Assembly: GCF_015533855.1 (NCBI RefSeq)
Contig: NZ_AP024154.1
Location: forward strand, 5,167,501 to 5,231,500
Length of the DNA: 64,000 nt
Source: Echinicola sp. 20G
Lineage (GTDB): Bacteria; Bacteroidota; Bacteroidia; Cytophagales; Cyclobacteriaceae
Reading direction: 5' to 3'
Position 1 is the first letter of the stretch; each line of letters begins with the position of its first letter. The translations under genes and the position numbers were made by a program. Below, piece after piece: positions 8,853-17,443 of this stretch. Below the pieces are notes generated by a model that saw only the letters and a list, made by a program, of their open reading frames with translations, was not told the DNA's origin and searched no databases.

Positions 8853-9464
8853 TCAATTAAGCAAACCTAATAAGACAGTCACCAAACTGTAAGAAACGCC
8901 TTGGCTAGTTTCAATCTTCTTGCGCAAGGATTTAGTCGCTCTATATATCTGATTTTCAACAGTTCGAACCGAAAGATTAAGCTGAGAAGCAATCTCTTCA
9001 GCAGTCATGTGCTGGATGTTCTTCATTACAAATACTTCCTTTTGTTTTACAGGTAGGTTGTTGATGGCCTCGGTGGCAAAATCATGAAGATCCTCAAAGA
9101 TCACCTTGTCTTCAGTGTTAGTCGAAAATTCCTGGCTCATGGGAATAGCGTATTGCTGATAAGCGACAAAGCGAGCCCTCTTCTTGTACTTCTTCAATAC
9201 CCCTGTCTTGACAATAGTAAAAATATAAGCATTGATCGATAGACTTTCATCTAACCTCTCTCTGGATTTCCAAATATGCAAAAAAACATCCTGCACGATT
9301 TCTTCAGCATCGTGATGAGAAAGATCCATTTTTCTGGAAATCCTATATATTTTGGAAGAATACTTTTGGTACAAACGATAATAAGCCAGCTCATCATGCT
9401 GCTTAATCTTTCGCACCAAATAGGCGTCTTCTTTTTCTACGGTTATTGGGTCTGGCTGTTGCAT
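8853..9464 (-). CDS. RNA polymerase ECF-type sigma-70 factor, no adjacent anti-sigma
   Basis: A 203-residue sigma factor with region 2 (about 25-95; HDAEEIVQDVFLHIWKSRE) and region 4 (about 135-190; VKQKEVFVMKNIQHMTAEEI, then the HTH SVRTVENQIYRA). It resembles the Bacteroidota expansion family of ECF factors that normally sit before a FecR-type anti-sigma gene. Here the next gene on the same strand is a beta-lactamase-fold lipoprotein, and no FecR, SusC or SusD is adjacent. The C-terminus is hydrophobic (SYSLVTVLLGLLN), which is common in this group. The regulated genes are unknown. The GH78 gene ends 208 bases upstream. Confidence 0.9.
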   Translation of the reverse strand: MQQPDPITVEKEDAYLVRKIKQHDELAYYRLYQKYSSKIYRISRKMDLSHHDAEEIVQDVFLHIWKSRERLDESLSINAYIFTIVKTGVLKKYKKRARFVAYQQYAIPMSQEFSTNTEDKVIFEDLHDFATEAINNLPVKQKEVFVMKNIQHMTAEEIASQLNLSVRTVENQIYRATKSLRKKIETSQGVSYSLVTVLLGLLN

Positions 9465-9672
9465 TTACAAAAATTCAATAAATAAACTAAAACGGTTTAG
9501 CTATTTACTTAAAATAAAAGGCTTTATAGCCTCTTATTTTTAAAAGAACATAAATGTTTTTAGAAAAGCAAACTTGCCAACATTTAATTTAATGCTAAAC
9601 AATTTAGCAGAAGGATGTTTTAAAAAACCGGTTTTCTAGGCCACATTGTATGATTGTACCTGCAGCAGCTTG

Positions 9673-12354
9673 TTATAGTTCTATTTCCAGTTCATAACTT
9701 CCGGAAGAAAGTTCATAGGCTACTTTACTCCCTCTCTCGTTTTTTATTTGCTTAAATTGTGTATTCGCCTTAAGCTTCGCCGATCTGGGCAAAATTAAAC
9801 TTGCAGTAGAATTGGCAGGTACCTCAATCACATAGCTTACTCTTCCCCTTTTGGTCTTTTTCCAAGATGATTTAATTTCTCCATATGGTCCTTGGTGAGT
9901 CGCTTCAAATTCTTCCAACCCATTAACAAAGTGGGGTTCTAGCAACACATTTCTAAAACCTGGATTAGTAGGATCAGGCTTTATACCTCCCAGTCCCTTG
10001 TATATCCACGCCCCTATTTCACCAAACATAATATGGTTCAGGGAAATATCATTTTGGGATTCGATATCCCAGTTTTCATACAGTGTAGTAGCTCCATTGA
10101 CAATCCACCATCCCCATGAGGGATAGGTCTCTTGGGCAGCGATTTGGTAAGCTTCATTTGCATAACCATTTTCACTTAATGCATTGAGAATGGATTTTGT
10201 TCCTAAAAGGCCGACATCTAAATGGAAGCTGTCGGTAGCTACTCTTTCAGCCAAATTCTGAGCAACAAGCTCTCTCATATCATCTGGTACCAAACCCCAG
10301 TGTAATGCCACACTTAACTCTGTCTGGTAGCCACTGCCATAAATACCGGTTTCTCTATTTAGGTATTTATCATTTACAGCGTTTTTAATTTTTTTGGACA
10401 GGGCGCTGTATTCCTCTGCCTTATCATCATGCCCCAAGAGCGCTGCCACTTTGGCCAATATATTGGCATCCACATAGTAATAAGCTGAAGAGGTAAATTC
10501 TACAGGTGATTTTGATTTGACAGGAACCCAATCACCTAAGCCCCAGGTAGTCAAACCACTTGGACTGATATCAGCAATATGGTCTACGTACTTTTTCATG
10601 GCCTCATAGTTCTCTTCAAGAACTCTTTGATCGCCATAAAACAAATAAATATTCCAAGGAATAAGGCATATGGTACTCGTCCAGTCAGGGCCATTTCCCC
10701 ACTCATAACCCCAACCTGAAGTCGGAATTATGGAAGGTAACACACCGTTCGGCTGCTGTTCGTCCCGATGATCATCCATCCACTTCTCATATACCTTGAT
10801 TCCATCAAAACTGTAAAGCCCTGTTTCAATGGCAATATGAGCATCTCCTGTCCACCCATTTTTTTCCCTTTGGGGGCAGTCGGTGGGATAACCAAAAAGA
10901 TTTGACAAATAAGCGTTATTGGTAGCGCTCCAGATAGCATCCAAGGTAGGGTTGCTGGATTTCACCATTCCTACTTTGGGTACATCACTATGCATAAAAT
11001 AACCTTTCAAACTTTCCTTGGAAAGTACCAGTGGCTGATCGGAAGTTACCTCAACATATTGAAACCCTTTGTAGTTGAATTTCGGCACAAATGTCTCCTC
11101 TCCCTCTCCTCTTAAAATAAAAATGTCGGTCTGGAAAGGATCACTGTCATCTGTTGGGCGATAATGCACATCAATATTGGACATATCTACTCTACCATTT
11201 TCAGACAATCTTTCTCCGTGCTTAAGCCTGATTTCCGTGCCTGCTTCACCTTTTACCTTTATCTCACTTACACCGGCAATATTCCTACCTAAATCAAACA
11301 CATAAGTAGAGTCATTGATTTTATTGACCGACTTTGCAGGAATCTTCACATTATGCCTAATTGGAGGCATTGCCTGGGCAGTAATGTTCTGTGTTGGCGC
11401 AGATCGATAAATCACACCTTTCCACTGGCTATCATCAAAACCAGGCTTGTCCCAGTCCGGTTGTTGCAATCTAGCATCGTAATGTTCAGCTGTATAAATG
11501 CTGTTAAAAATCAAAGGGCTTAAATCTGTCTTCCATTCTTTTCCTGTAGCTATGGTCTCCACCGTACCATCTTCATAAGTGATTCTTAGGTCCATACAAA
11601 ACGTAGGACGATTTCTCCATGGAGCCTTGTCAAAAAACCAAACAGCTGTAGACTGATGGTTATACCAGCCATTGCCTAGCAAAACCCCTATGGCATTTTC
11701 TCCCTCTTGAAGGGCATTTGTCACATCGTGGGTCACGTACAGCAGTCTCCTATCAAACCTTGTATAAACTGGATCCAATTGGTGGTTTCCGATCCTCTGG
11801 CCATTGATGGACAATTCGTAAAGTCCACCCACAGCGATATAAGCCCTAGCCTGTTTTATTTTTTTGGAAGCATTAAAGCTTTTTCTAAAATAAGGAGCTG
11901 GCTTGACTTCTTTGCCCTGACCATCACTGATCCAAGCGCCTTGCCAGTTTTTCACCTTCATCATACCAGTTTCAAAACTGGCCACCTTGGATATACCTAA
12001 GCTTTTACCATCCTTGTCCCAGGTTTCTACGGCCCAAAAATAAGTAGTAAACGGCTCCAATTCCTCTCCTACATACTCTAACATTTGCCTGTCCCCAAAT
12101 GTCTTTCCGGTATCCCAGATCAAATCTTGATTATTCTTTAGTGCAATAGAGTCTCTCGCCACTGCCACTCGAAAAGCTGACTGTACTGCGCCTTGCCGAT
12201 CATCATCCAACTGCCATGTGATCCTTGGCATTGAAGTGTCTAACCCTATTGGATTTTCCAAATATTCACATCGTAAGGCTTTCTGGGATAAGGCAGGCTT
12301 AGCCATCGTAAAAAATAAAGCAGCAAAGAATAATAGATTTTTTAGTTTTTTCAT
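9673..12354 (-). CDS. Family GH78 alpha-L-rhamnosidase
   Basis: The 893-residue enzyme has a Sec signal peptide (MKKLKNLLFFAALFFTMAKP, cleaved after ALSQ). The N-terminal beta-sandwich domains (about 25-460, opening with LRCEYLENPIGLDTSMPRI) are those of bacterial rhamnosidases. The (alpha/alpha)6 catalytic domain follows. The GH78 signature CPQREKNGWTGDA is near residues 490-505, and WGNGPDWTSTICLIPW follows about 50 residues later. The family removes terminal alpha-L-rhamnose from glycans and glycosides by inversion. It is the last gene of the GH125-GH92-ROK-GH78 operon, 61 bases after the ROK gene. Its presence suggests the target glycan carries rhamnose as well as mannose (inference). It has no lipobox, so it is likely periplasmic. 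Confidence 0.92.
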   Translation of the reverse strand: MKKLKNLLFFAALFFTMAKPALSQKALRCEYLENPIGLDTSMPRITWQLDDDRQGAVQSAFRVAVARDSIALKNNQDLIWDTGKTFGDRQMLEYVGEELEPFTTYFWAVETWDKDGKSLGISKVASFETGMMKVKNWQGAWISDGQGKEVKPAPYFRKSFNASKKIKQARAYIAVGGLYELSINGQRIGNHQLDPVYTRFDRRLLYVTHDVTNALQEGENAIGVLLGNGWYNHQSTAVWFFDKAPWRNRPTFCMDLRITYEDGTVETIATGKEWKTDLSPLIFNSIYTAEHYDARLQQPDWDKPGFDDSQWKGVIYRSAPTQNITAQAMPPIRHNVKIPAKSVNKINDSTYVFDLGRNIAGVSEIKVKGEAGTEIRLKHGERLSENGRVDMSNIDVHYRPTDDSDPFQTDIFILRGEGEETFVPKFNYKGFQYVEVTSDQPLVLSKESLKGYFMHSDVPKVGMVKSSNPTLDAIWSATNNAYLSNLFGYPTDCPQREKNGWTGDAHIAIETGLYSFDGIKVYEKWMDDHRDEQQPNGVLPSIIPTSGWGYEWGNGPDWTSTICLIPWNIYLFYGDQRVLEENYEAMKKYVDHIADISPSGLTTWGLGDWVPVKSKSPVEFTSSAYYYVDANILAKVAALLGHDDKAEEYSALSKKIKNAVNDKYLNRETGIYGSGYQTELSVALHWGLVPDDMRELVAQNLAERVATDSFHLDVGLLGTKSILNALSENGYANEAYQIAAQETYPSWGWWIVNGATTLYENWDIESQNDISLNHIMFGEIGAWIYKGLGGIKPDPTNPGFRNVLLEPHFVNGLEEFEATHQGPYGEIKSSWKKTKRGRVSYVIEVPANSTASLILPRSAKLKANTQFKQIKNERGSKVAYELSSGSYELEIEL

Positions 12355-12415
12355 GTCAGGTCGTTTTCAATAAACAAATGGGCTCCAATAGTTCCCTAGG
12401 CAAATAGCTTTCTCT

Positions 12416-13315
12416 TTAATTTTGTGCCCTTACATCTACCTCCTCTTCATACCAGCAACTGGCAGCTCCTATCAGTGCTGACTGTTCTCCCAGTGCAGTA
12501 ATGGCGATTTTAACATTTTTAAATGACTCAAAAATCAAAGCTTCAACTTTTGGGAGAAACATGTCTGAGGACTGCGAAATGCTACCTCCCAAGATCACTA
12601 TTTCTGGCCTTTCTGCACCAATAAACCTTTCAAGGAATTTTGAAAAATTAGTACTGAATTCGTCAAAAATATCATTTACCCAATCATTGGATTTCATCTC
12701 GACCAATTCCTTCACCCCTTTCAGGTTCAGGCCTGTCTTTTCTAAATATTTACGAGCAAACCACCGAGTGGAAAAATACTCCTCCACAATACTTTCGCCG
12801 AATTCATCGCCCCACCTAGCAGCATCTTCCGCTTCCTTTCCATGAAAATAAGCTGTACCAACGCCAGTTCCCAAAGTAATTCCAATTGCTCTTTTTACTC
12901 CCTTGGCAGCTCCCCCAAAAACTTCTCCTTGTAAAAAACACGCAGCGTCATTTTTAAAACGAATTTGAGCAGCACTTATCCCCATCTCCTCGGCAAGAAG
13001 CTCTTTTACATTTTTTCCGTACAAAGTTTCATATTTATCTTGGGTACTGTCAATCCATGAAATACCCTCTTGGTAATCAAAAGGACCTGGCATCGCTATT
13101 CCAATTTTACAACTTGGAAGACCATCTCCAGCAATCTCTTTTATTGCTTGAGCCCAAGCCCTTATGATTTCCTCTGCCGAACCTTTTGAGTTGACTTCTT
13201 TTCTGATCGGTCTATCGTGGACAAGGTTTCCGTTTAATAAATTGACTTCTCCCACGGTAATATGTGATCCACCTACATCTACGCCTATCGCACAGTTTTC
13301 ATTCATGATGCTCAT
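12416..13315 (-). CDS. ROK-family sugar kinase
   Basis: A 299-residue cytoplasmic protein of the ROK (repressor, ORF, kinase) superfamily without a DNA-binding domain, so it is a kinase rather than a repressor. Seen motifs: the N-terminal phosphate loop GVDVGGSHITVG, the catalytic Asp in RFKNDAACFLQGE, a second phosphate loop GITLGTGVGTAYF, and an adenosine motif IVILGGSISQS. The His/Cys zinc-binding motif typical of many ROK kinases is missing (AARWGDEFGESIVEEYF lies in that place). The start codon lies 2 bases after the GH92 stop, indicating translational coupling. Phosphorylation of mannose or another hexose released by GH92 and GH125 is the natural reading, but the substrate is inferred from context only. 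Confidence 0.82.
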   Translation of the reverse strand: MSIMNENCAIGVDVGGSHITVGEVNLLNGNLVHDRPIRKEVNSKGSAEEIIRAWAQAIKEIAGDGLPSCKIGIAMPGPFDYQEGISWIDSTQDKYETLYGKNVKELLAEEMGISAAQIRFKNDAACFLQGEVFGGAAKGVKRAIGITLGTGVGTAYFHGKEAEDAARWGDEFGESIVEEYFSTRWFARKYLEKTGLNLKGVKELVEMKSNDWVNDIFDEFSTNFSKFLERFIGAERPEIVILGGSISQSSDMFLPKVEALIFESFKNVKIAITALGEQSALIGAASCWYEEEVDVRAQN

Positions 13316-13317
13316 GT

Positions 13318-15480
13318 TTATTCTGTCACCAGTTTTATTTCTCCCCCTTCCTTAAAAAGATCATGGGAAATAAAATAGGTGCTATTTTTCTTATCGTTTA
13401 CTATGATTTCCTTTAACTCCCTGCCCTTTGATGGATTATAAATACTCAACATTTTCCCCTTGCCTAATTTCCAATGGACCTCATCAAAAACTGGAACCGT
13501 TACCAAATAATCTGTATCAGCAGGACTTAATGGATAAAGTCCCATTGCAGTCCAGGTATACCAAGAAGACATCTCACCAGCATCATCCATTCCGGACATG
13601 GCCAGCCCATGCTCTCCAATTCCAAAGTAATCGGCTAAGAGCTTATCGATTACCTTTTGTGATTTCTCAGGCTTATCTATAAAATAATAGGAAAAGGGGG
13701 CTTCATGATCGGGTTGATTACCTTGACAATATTGCCCCATAAATCCGGAAACATTCCTGGCAATATATGCTGGATTCCATGGCTTAGTAAATAGTTCATC
13801 AAGTTTGGCTTCAAATTTATCTTTTCCTCCATATAAATCCACCAAACCGGGCATATCATGGGGTACATAAAAGGAAACTTGCCATGCATTGGCCTCCCTG
13901 TACATGTATTCGTAATAAGGATATTCTGGATTAAATGGGCTGATCCAATCCCCATTTCCCAACCTTCCCCGCATAAAATTCACTTCCGGATCGAAAACAT
14001 TCCTATAATTTTGCCCTCTTTTGATCAAATCCTGGTAGTGTTCCTCATCTCCCATCTCTCTTGCTAGCTGAGCTAGCGCGTAATCATCATAGGCAAACTC
14101 CAAGGTCTTGGACACTCCGGCTTTTGCTTTGGTCTCAACATGAGGATTTTTTACGTCAGGGTCAGAAATATAACCTTTCTCAATATACTCTTTGACATGA
14201 GGCCGAGTTCCTCCTTCTTTATAAGCGTTATTCAAAAGGTACTCGTAAGCTTTCTCTATATCAAAATCTTTAACCCCTCTTCGGTAAGAACCGGTGATGA
14301 AAGATGCGGCATGGTCTCCGTGAAAAAAAGTCGGTATAAAACCAGTTTGGTGCCCCTTATCTACCAATGACTGAATCACATCTGCAGTAACCTCTGGTTG
14401 CACTATGCTCATTAGCACTACTTTGTTCCGATAAGTATCCCAAAGTGATGGAAGGGTATAATACCTAAACTTTTCTTGACGGGTTTTGCCAGTTTGATCA
14501 GTAAATTCCCCATTCACATCACTTCTTAATGCCGGCCACAAGAAGGAGCGGTAAAAAGAAGAGTAAAACAACTCTTTCTCTTTTGGACTTCCTCCTTTGA
14601 CCGTGATATGGGAAAGCAATTTGTTCCAAGTATCCACTGCTTCTTTATGGACTTGTTCAAATGATTTTCCGGCCACTTCAGTTTCCAGGTTTTCCTTGGC
14701 ATTGGCCTCACTTACGTAAGATAAACCTATTTGTAATATAACAGGACTTTCTTCTCCCCCATCTTTAATATTCACTTTGGCATAGCCGGTTCGCTCCCCT
14801 TCTTCAACAATATTTACTGATTCAATTTCATGACTCAACTTCACATAAAAATGAACCTTGTCTCCCCCTACTCTCTGAAAACCTTCCAGAACAGTTTTAG
14901 AAGAATGGGAGATTTTCCAATCAGACACACCATTATTGGCTTTTCCTAGATCAAAAAGGATAGTCCTTCCAGTTGATTTGTCAAAACTATACTCATGAAC
15001 ACCCGCCCTAAGGGTACTGGTCAATCTCACCTTCACTTTATAATCTTGAAGATAAACCTCATAATAGCCCGGAGAGGCTTTTTCTTGATCATGACTAAAG
15101 GTGGATTTAAAAGGTTTTTCTGACGACTTTTGAATTGGCAAGATCGGGATATTACAGAGGTTCCAGTGTCCTTTGTTGGTATGGGTAAAACCAATGATCT
15201 CCGTATCTTCATATTCATATCCAGCACCAGAACCGAATTCGGTAATAGGACTCAGCTGTACCATGGCATTGGGCAAGGAACTTCCAGGATAGGTCAAGCC
15301 AGCCCAAACTCTCCAGCCCTCTGGAGGAGTATAACCGATCTGTGAAGGATCAGTCAAAGGAGCGGTGCCAATAAAAGGGTTAACAAATTGGGTGAGATTA
15401 GTTTTTTCTTCTTGTGCTTTGGCACAACCAAAAAAAGATATTGAAACAATAAAAAAAGTAAATAGGGTCAATAATCGCAT
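13318..15480 (-). CDS. Family GH92 alpha-mannosidase
   Basis: The 720-residue product has an N-terminal signal with a possible lipobox (SFFGC, Cys19), so it may be a lipoprotein. The N-terminal beta-sandwich begins NLTQFVNPFIGT, the usual GH92 opening. The catalytic (alpha/alpha)6 domain includes LPSLWDTYRNKVVL (about residue 340), GFMGQYCQGNQPDHEAPFSY (about 590) and GMDDAGEMSSWYTWTAMGLY (about 630). GH92 enzymes are calcium-dependent exo-alpha-mannosidases, mostly alpha-1,2, alpha-1,3 or alpha-1,6. It is the second gene of the GH operon, separated from GH125 by 121 bases that hold a strong inverted repeat, and coupled to the ROK gene downstream. Expected substrate: high-mannose N-glycans or mannan side chains (inference). 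Confidence 0.93.
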   Translation of the reverse strand: MRLLTLFTFFIVSISFFGCAKAQEEKTNLTQFVNPFIGTAPLTDPSQIGYTPPEGWRVWAGLTYPGSSLPNAMVQLSPITEFGSGAGYEYEDTEIIGFTHTNKGHWNLCNIPILPIQKSSEKPFKSTFSHDQEKASPGYYEVYLQDYKVKVRLTSTLRAGVHEYSFDKSTGRTILFDLGKANNGVSDWKISHSSKTVLEGFQRVGGDKVHFYVKLSHEIESVNIVEEGERTGYAKVNIKDGGEESPVILQIGLSYVSEANAKENLETEVAGKSFEQVHKEAVDTWNKLLSHITVKGGSPKEKELFYSSFYRSFLWPALRSDVNGEFTDQTGKTRQEKFRYYTLPSLWDTYRNKVVLMSIVQPEVTADVIQSLVDKGHQTGFIPTFFHGDHAASFITGSYRRGVKDFDIEKAYEYLLNNAYKEGGTRPHVKEYIEKGYISDPDVKNPHVETKAKAGVSKTLEFAYDDYALAQLAREMGDEEHYQDLIKRGQNYRNVFDPEVNFMRGRLGNGDWISPFNPEYPYYEYMYREANAWQVSFYVPHDMPGLVDLYGGKDKFEAKLDELFTKPWNPAYIARNVSGFMGQYCQGNQPDHEAPFSYYFIDKPEKSQKVIDKLLADYFGIGEHGLAMSGMDDAGEMSSWYTWTAMGLYPLSPADTDYLVTVPVFDEVHWKLGKGKMLSIYNPSKGRELKEIIVNDKKNSTYFISHDLFKEGGEIKLVTE

Positions 15481-15533
15481 AGGTCTTTCAGGTTAAATCA
15501 TTAGGTTAATAGGTCTGATAGTCAAATTTTAAT

Positions 15534-15580
15534 TAAATCGAAACGGCTATTTCGATAGCTTCAATATCCGTTTCGATTTA
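15534..15580. promoter_or_regulatory. 13-bp perfect inverted repeat between the GH125 and GH92 genes
   Basis: TAAATCGAAACGG (15534-15546) and CCGTTTCGATTTA (15568-15580) form a perfect 13-bp inverted repeat. The 21-base loop holds a small inner hairpin CTAT-TTCG-ATAG (15547-15558). It lacks a clear T-tract. It could be an mRNA processing or stability hairpin inside the operon, or an operator; I cannot decide between these. Confidence 0.5.
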
Positions 15581-15601
15581 ATGAAATCCACCCTTGTTAT
15601 T

Positions 15602-17020
15602 CTATGTCAGCAAATGAGGCTTTTCCTGGTACAGGGTGTAAATCAATTCTCCAAACAAGGTATTGGCCCAAGCAAACCAACTTCGGGTAAAATTGTCCGG
15701 GTCATCTTTATGGAATCCTTCATGCATAAAGCCTGTTCCCGCGTGGGTGGTCTTGATCCATTCCAAGCATTGCTTGATTTCATCCTCATCAGTGGCAGTC
15801 ATGGCCTGCAGGGTGATGCTCATATGCCATATATAATCCATCCCAACATGAGGGCCGCCTATTCCCTTCGCCGCCTTACCTGAAAAGAAATAAGGGTTAT
15901 CTTCACTCAGGACAAAATTTCTTGTGTTTTGATAAATAGGATCATTGATATCCAAACAGCCCAGATACCCCATACTCAACAAAGATGGCACATTGGAATC
16001 ATCCATAAACAATTGGTTTCCATACCCATCTACTTCAAAGGCATAAATCTTACCATGATCCAAATGATCTGCAACCGCATATTTCTGTATGGCTTTTTCT
16101 ACTTCATTGGCCAAATCCTCGCATTCCCTAGCTGAAGAAGTATCTTTTTTGACCTCTTTGTAAATAGCCGCAAGTTGTCTAAGGGACTGGACAGCAAATA
16201 GGTTCGAGGGAATCAAGAATGGGAAAATGGTAGCATCATCCGAAGGCCTAAAAGCAGAGCAAATCAGACCAACTGGCTTCACTGGGTTACCATAACCATC
16301 CCCTGAAAGGGTATCAGTAGCCCTGGAGGTGGTTCTTGCAAAATGGTAAGGCCCTTTACCGTCCTTACGCTGCTGTTCCTTAAAAGTCTTCACAACCAAC
16401 TTCATGGCCTTTTCCCAACGATCATCGAAAACAGATGTATCTCCTGTTTCTTTCCAATATCCATTGGCCAAACGGACAGCATAGCATAGAGAATCGATTT
16501 CCCATTTACGCTCGTGCAGCTCCGGCTTCATATCAGTATGGTCACTTTGCCATTCTCCTCCTTCTGGACCATTATTGAATGCATTCGCATAAGGGTCGAT
16601 GATAATACATTCATTATGTCGGTGGATCACTCCTTGAATCAGCTTTTTGAGTTTTTTATCTTTATTTACCAAAGTAACATAAGGCCAAACTTGGGCTGAA
16701 GAATCACGGAGCCACATGGCATGAATATCCCCGGTGATAACAAAAGTATCTGGCTTACCATTTTTCTCTGAATATTCCACTGTGGTATCCAATGTATTTG
16801 GAAAGCAGTTTTCAAACAACCAAGCCAACTCTTGGTCCTTTATATTCTTTTTGATTTCATTAATTGTATTTTCTACCGCCTTGCTGGTAAAGTTCCGTTC
16901 GGCAACAGCAGGTCTATTGGTGACTTTCCAGTTTAAATTTCCTGCAAAAGATGCAGCAGGCCCTATGGCCATGCCCAAGGTGGCAGCGGCACTGGTTTTG
17001 ATAAAATCCCTTCTGATCAT
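15602..17020 (-). CDS. Family GH125 exo-alpha-1,6-mannosidase
   Basis: The 472-residue protein begins with a Tat-like signal (MIRRDFIKTSAAATLGMA), so export of the folded enzyme is likely. The rest is an (alpha/alpha)6 GH125 domain (formerly DUF1237). The typical TGDIHAMWLRDSSAQVWPY lies at about residues 95-113, and GPEGGEWQSDHTDMKPELHE follows at about 150. The C-terminal part has HVGMDYIWHMSITLQAMTA. GH125 enzymes are metal-independent inverting exo-alpha-1,6-mannosidases acting on N-glycans and mannans. It is the first gene of the minus-strand GH operon. A candidate promoter lies at 17126-17155, about 105 bases upstream. Confidence 0.93.
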   Translation of the reverse strand: MIRRDFIKTSAAATLGMAIGPAASFAGNLNWKVTNRPAVAERNFTSKAVENTINEIKKNIKDQELAWLFENCFPNTLDTTVEYSEKNGKPDTFVITGDIHAMWLRDSSAQVWPYVTLVNKDKKLKKLIQGVIHRHNECIIIDPYANAFNNGPEGGEWQSDHTDMKPELHERKWEIDSLCYAVRLANGYWKETGDTSVFDDRWEKAMKLVVKTFKEQQRKDGKGPYHFARTTSRATDTLSGDGYGNPVKPVGLICSAFRPSDDATIFPFLIPSNLFAVQSLRQLAAIYKEVKKDTSSARECEDLANEVEKAIQKYAVADHLDHGKIYAFEVDGYGNQLFMDDSNVPSLLSMGYLGCLDINDPIYQNTRNFVLSEDNPYFFSGKAAKGIGGPHVGMDYIWHMSITLQAMTATDEDEIKQCLEWIKTTHAGTGFMHEGFHKDDPDNFTRSWFAWANTLFGELIYTLYQEKPHLLT

Positions 17021-17443
17021 GTCTGATTAAATAATTGGTATGCACATCACGGACTTGGGTTATCCCGCTCATGTTTATTGTTAATATTAATTTCTTTGTA
17101 AGTTAATCGATTTAGCATTAATTATCAAAGATAATTCTTCATTCATAGCCCAATTATAGTAATCGCTGAGCAATACAATGAACAATAGTCTTCAGCATTT
17201 AACATGAATATCCCCTTAGACTTCATGGTTAGTTTCAAATGCTTGGTTACTCTCCTAATTCTATTATTATTTTTTGCCACACCCTAATTGCAAATCTTTT
17301 ATGTTCAATAATTAAAATATAAAGCTTACTGATTAAAGAAATAAAGGATAATTTTCACGCCTATACTCTTCTACATTTTGTTTTATATTACATTTTTAGT
17401 AATTTATAGAACCACTTTTTATAGATTTAAACACGAAACACCC
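17021..17443. other. Divergent promoter region between the GH operon and the ATP-grasp operon
   Basis: No gene is seen in these 423 bases. The region is AT-rich and carries promoters for both directions. The better match is on the minus strand (17126-17155). A plus-strand TACATTTTG at 17372-17380 may serve the ATP-grasp operon. The palindrome AATCGATT (17105-17112) lies just downstream of the minus-strand promoter. Confidence 0.6.
17126..17154 (-). promoter_or_regulatory. Candidate promoter of the GH125-GH92-ROK-GH78 operon
   Basis: Read on the minus strand, ATTG (17151-17154), a 17-base spacer and TATCTTTG (17126-17133) resemble the Bacteroidota promoter consensus. The leader to the GH125 ATG would be about 100 bases. 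The -33 part matches only in three of four bases. Confidence 0.45.

Noticed and set aside
9624..9635. Palindrome AAAACCGGTTTT between GH78 and the sigma gene as terminator or operator
   Set aside because: It has no loop and no clear T-tract, and perfect 12-bp palindromes occur many times by chance in a window of this size.
17105..17112. AATCGATT shared by the GH operon leader, the kduI promoter (42276-42283) and the receptor region (55134-55141) as a common operator
   Set aside because: An 8-base palindrome of this composition is expected about twice by chance in 64 kb, and the flanking bases do not match. Only the kduI copy is mentioned because of its position.
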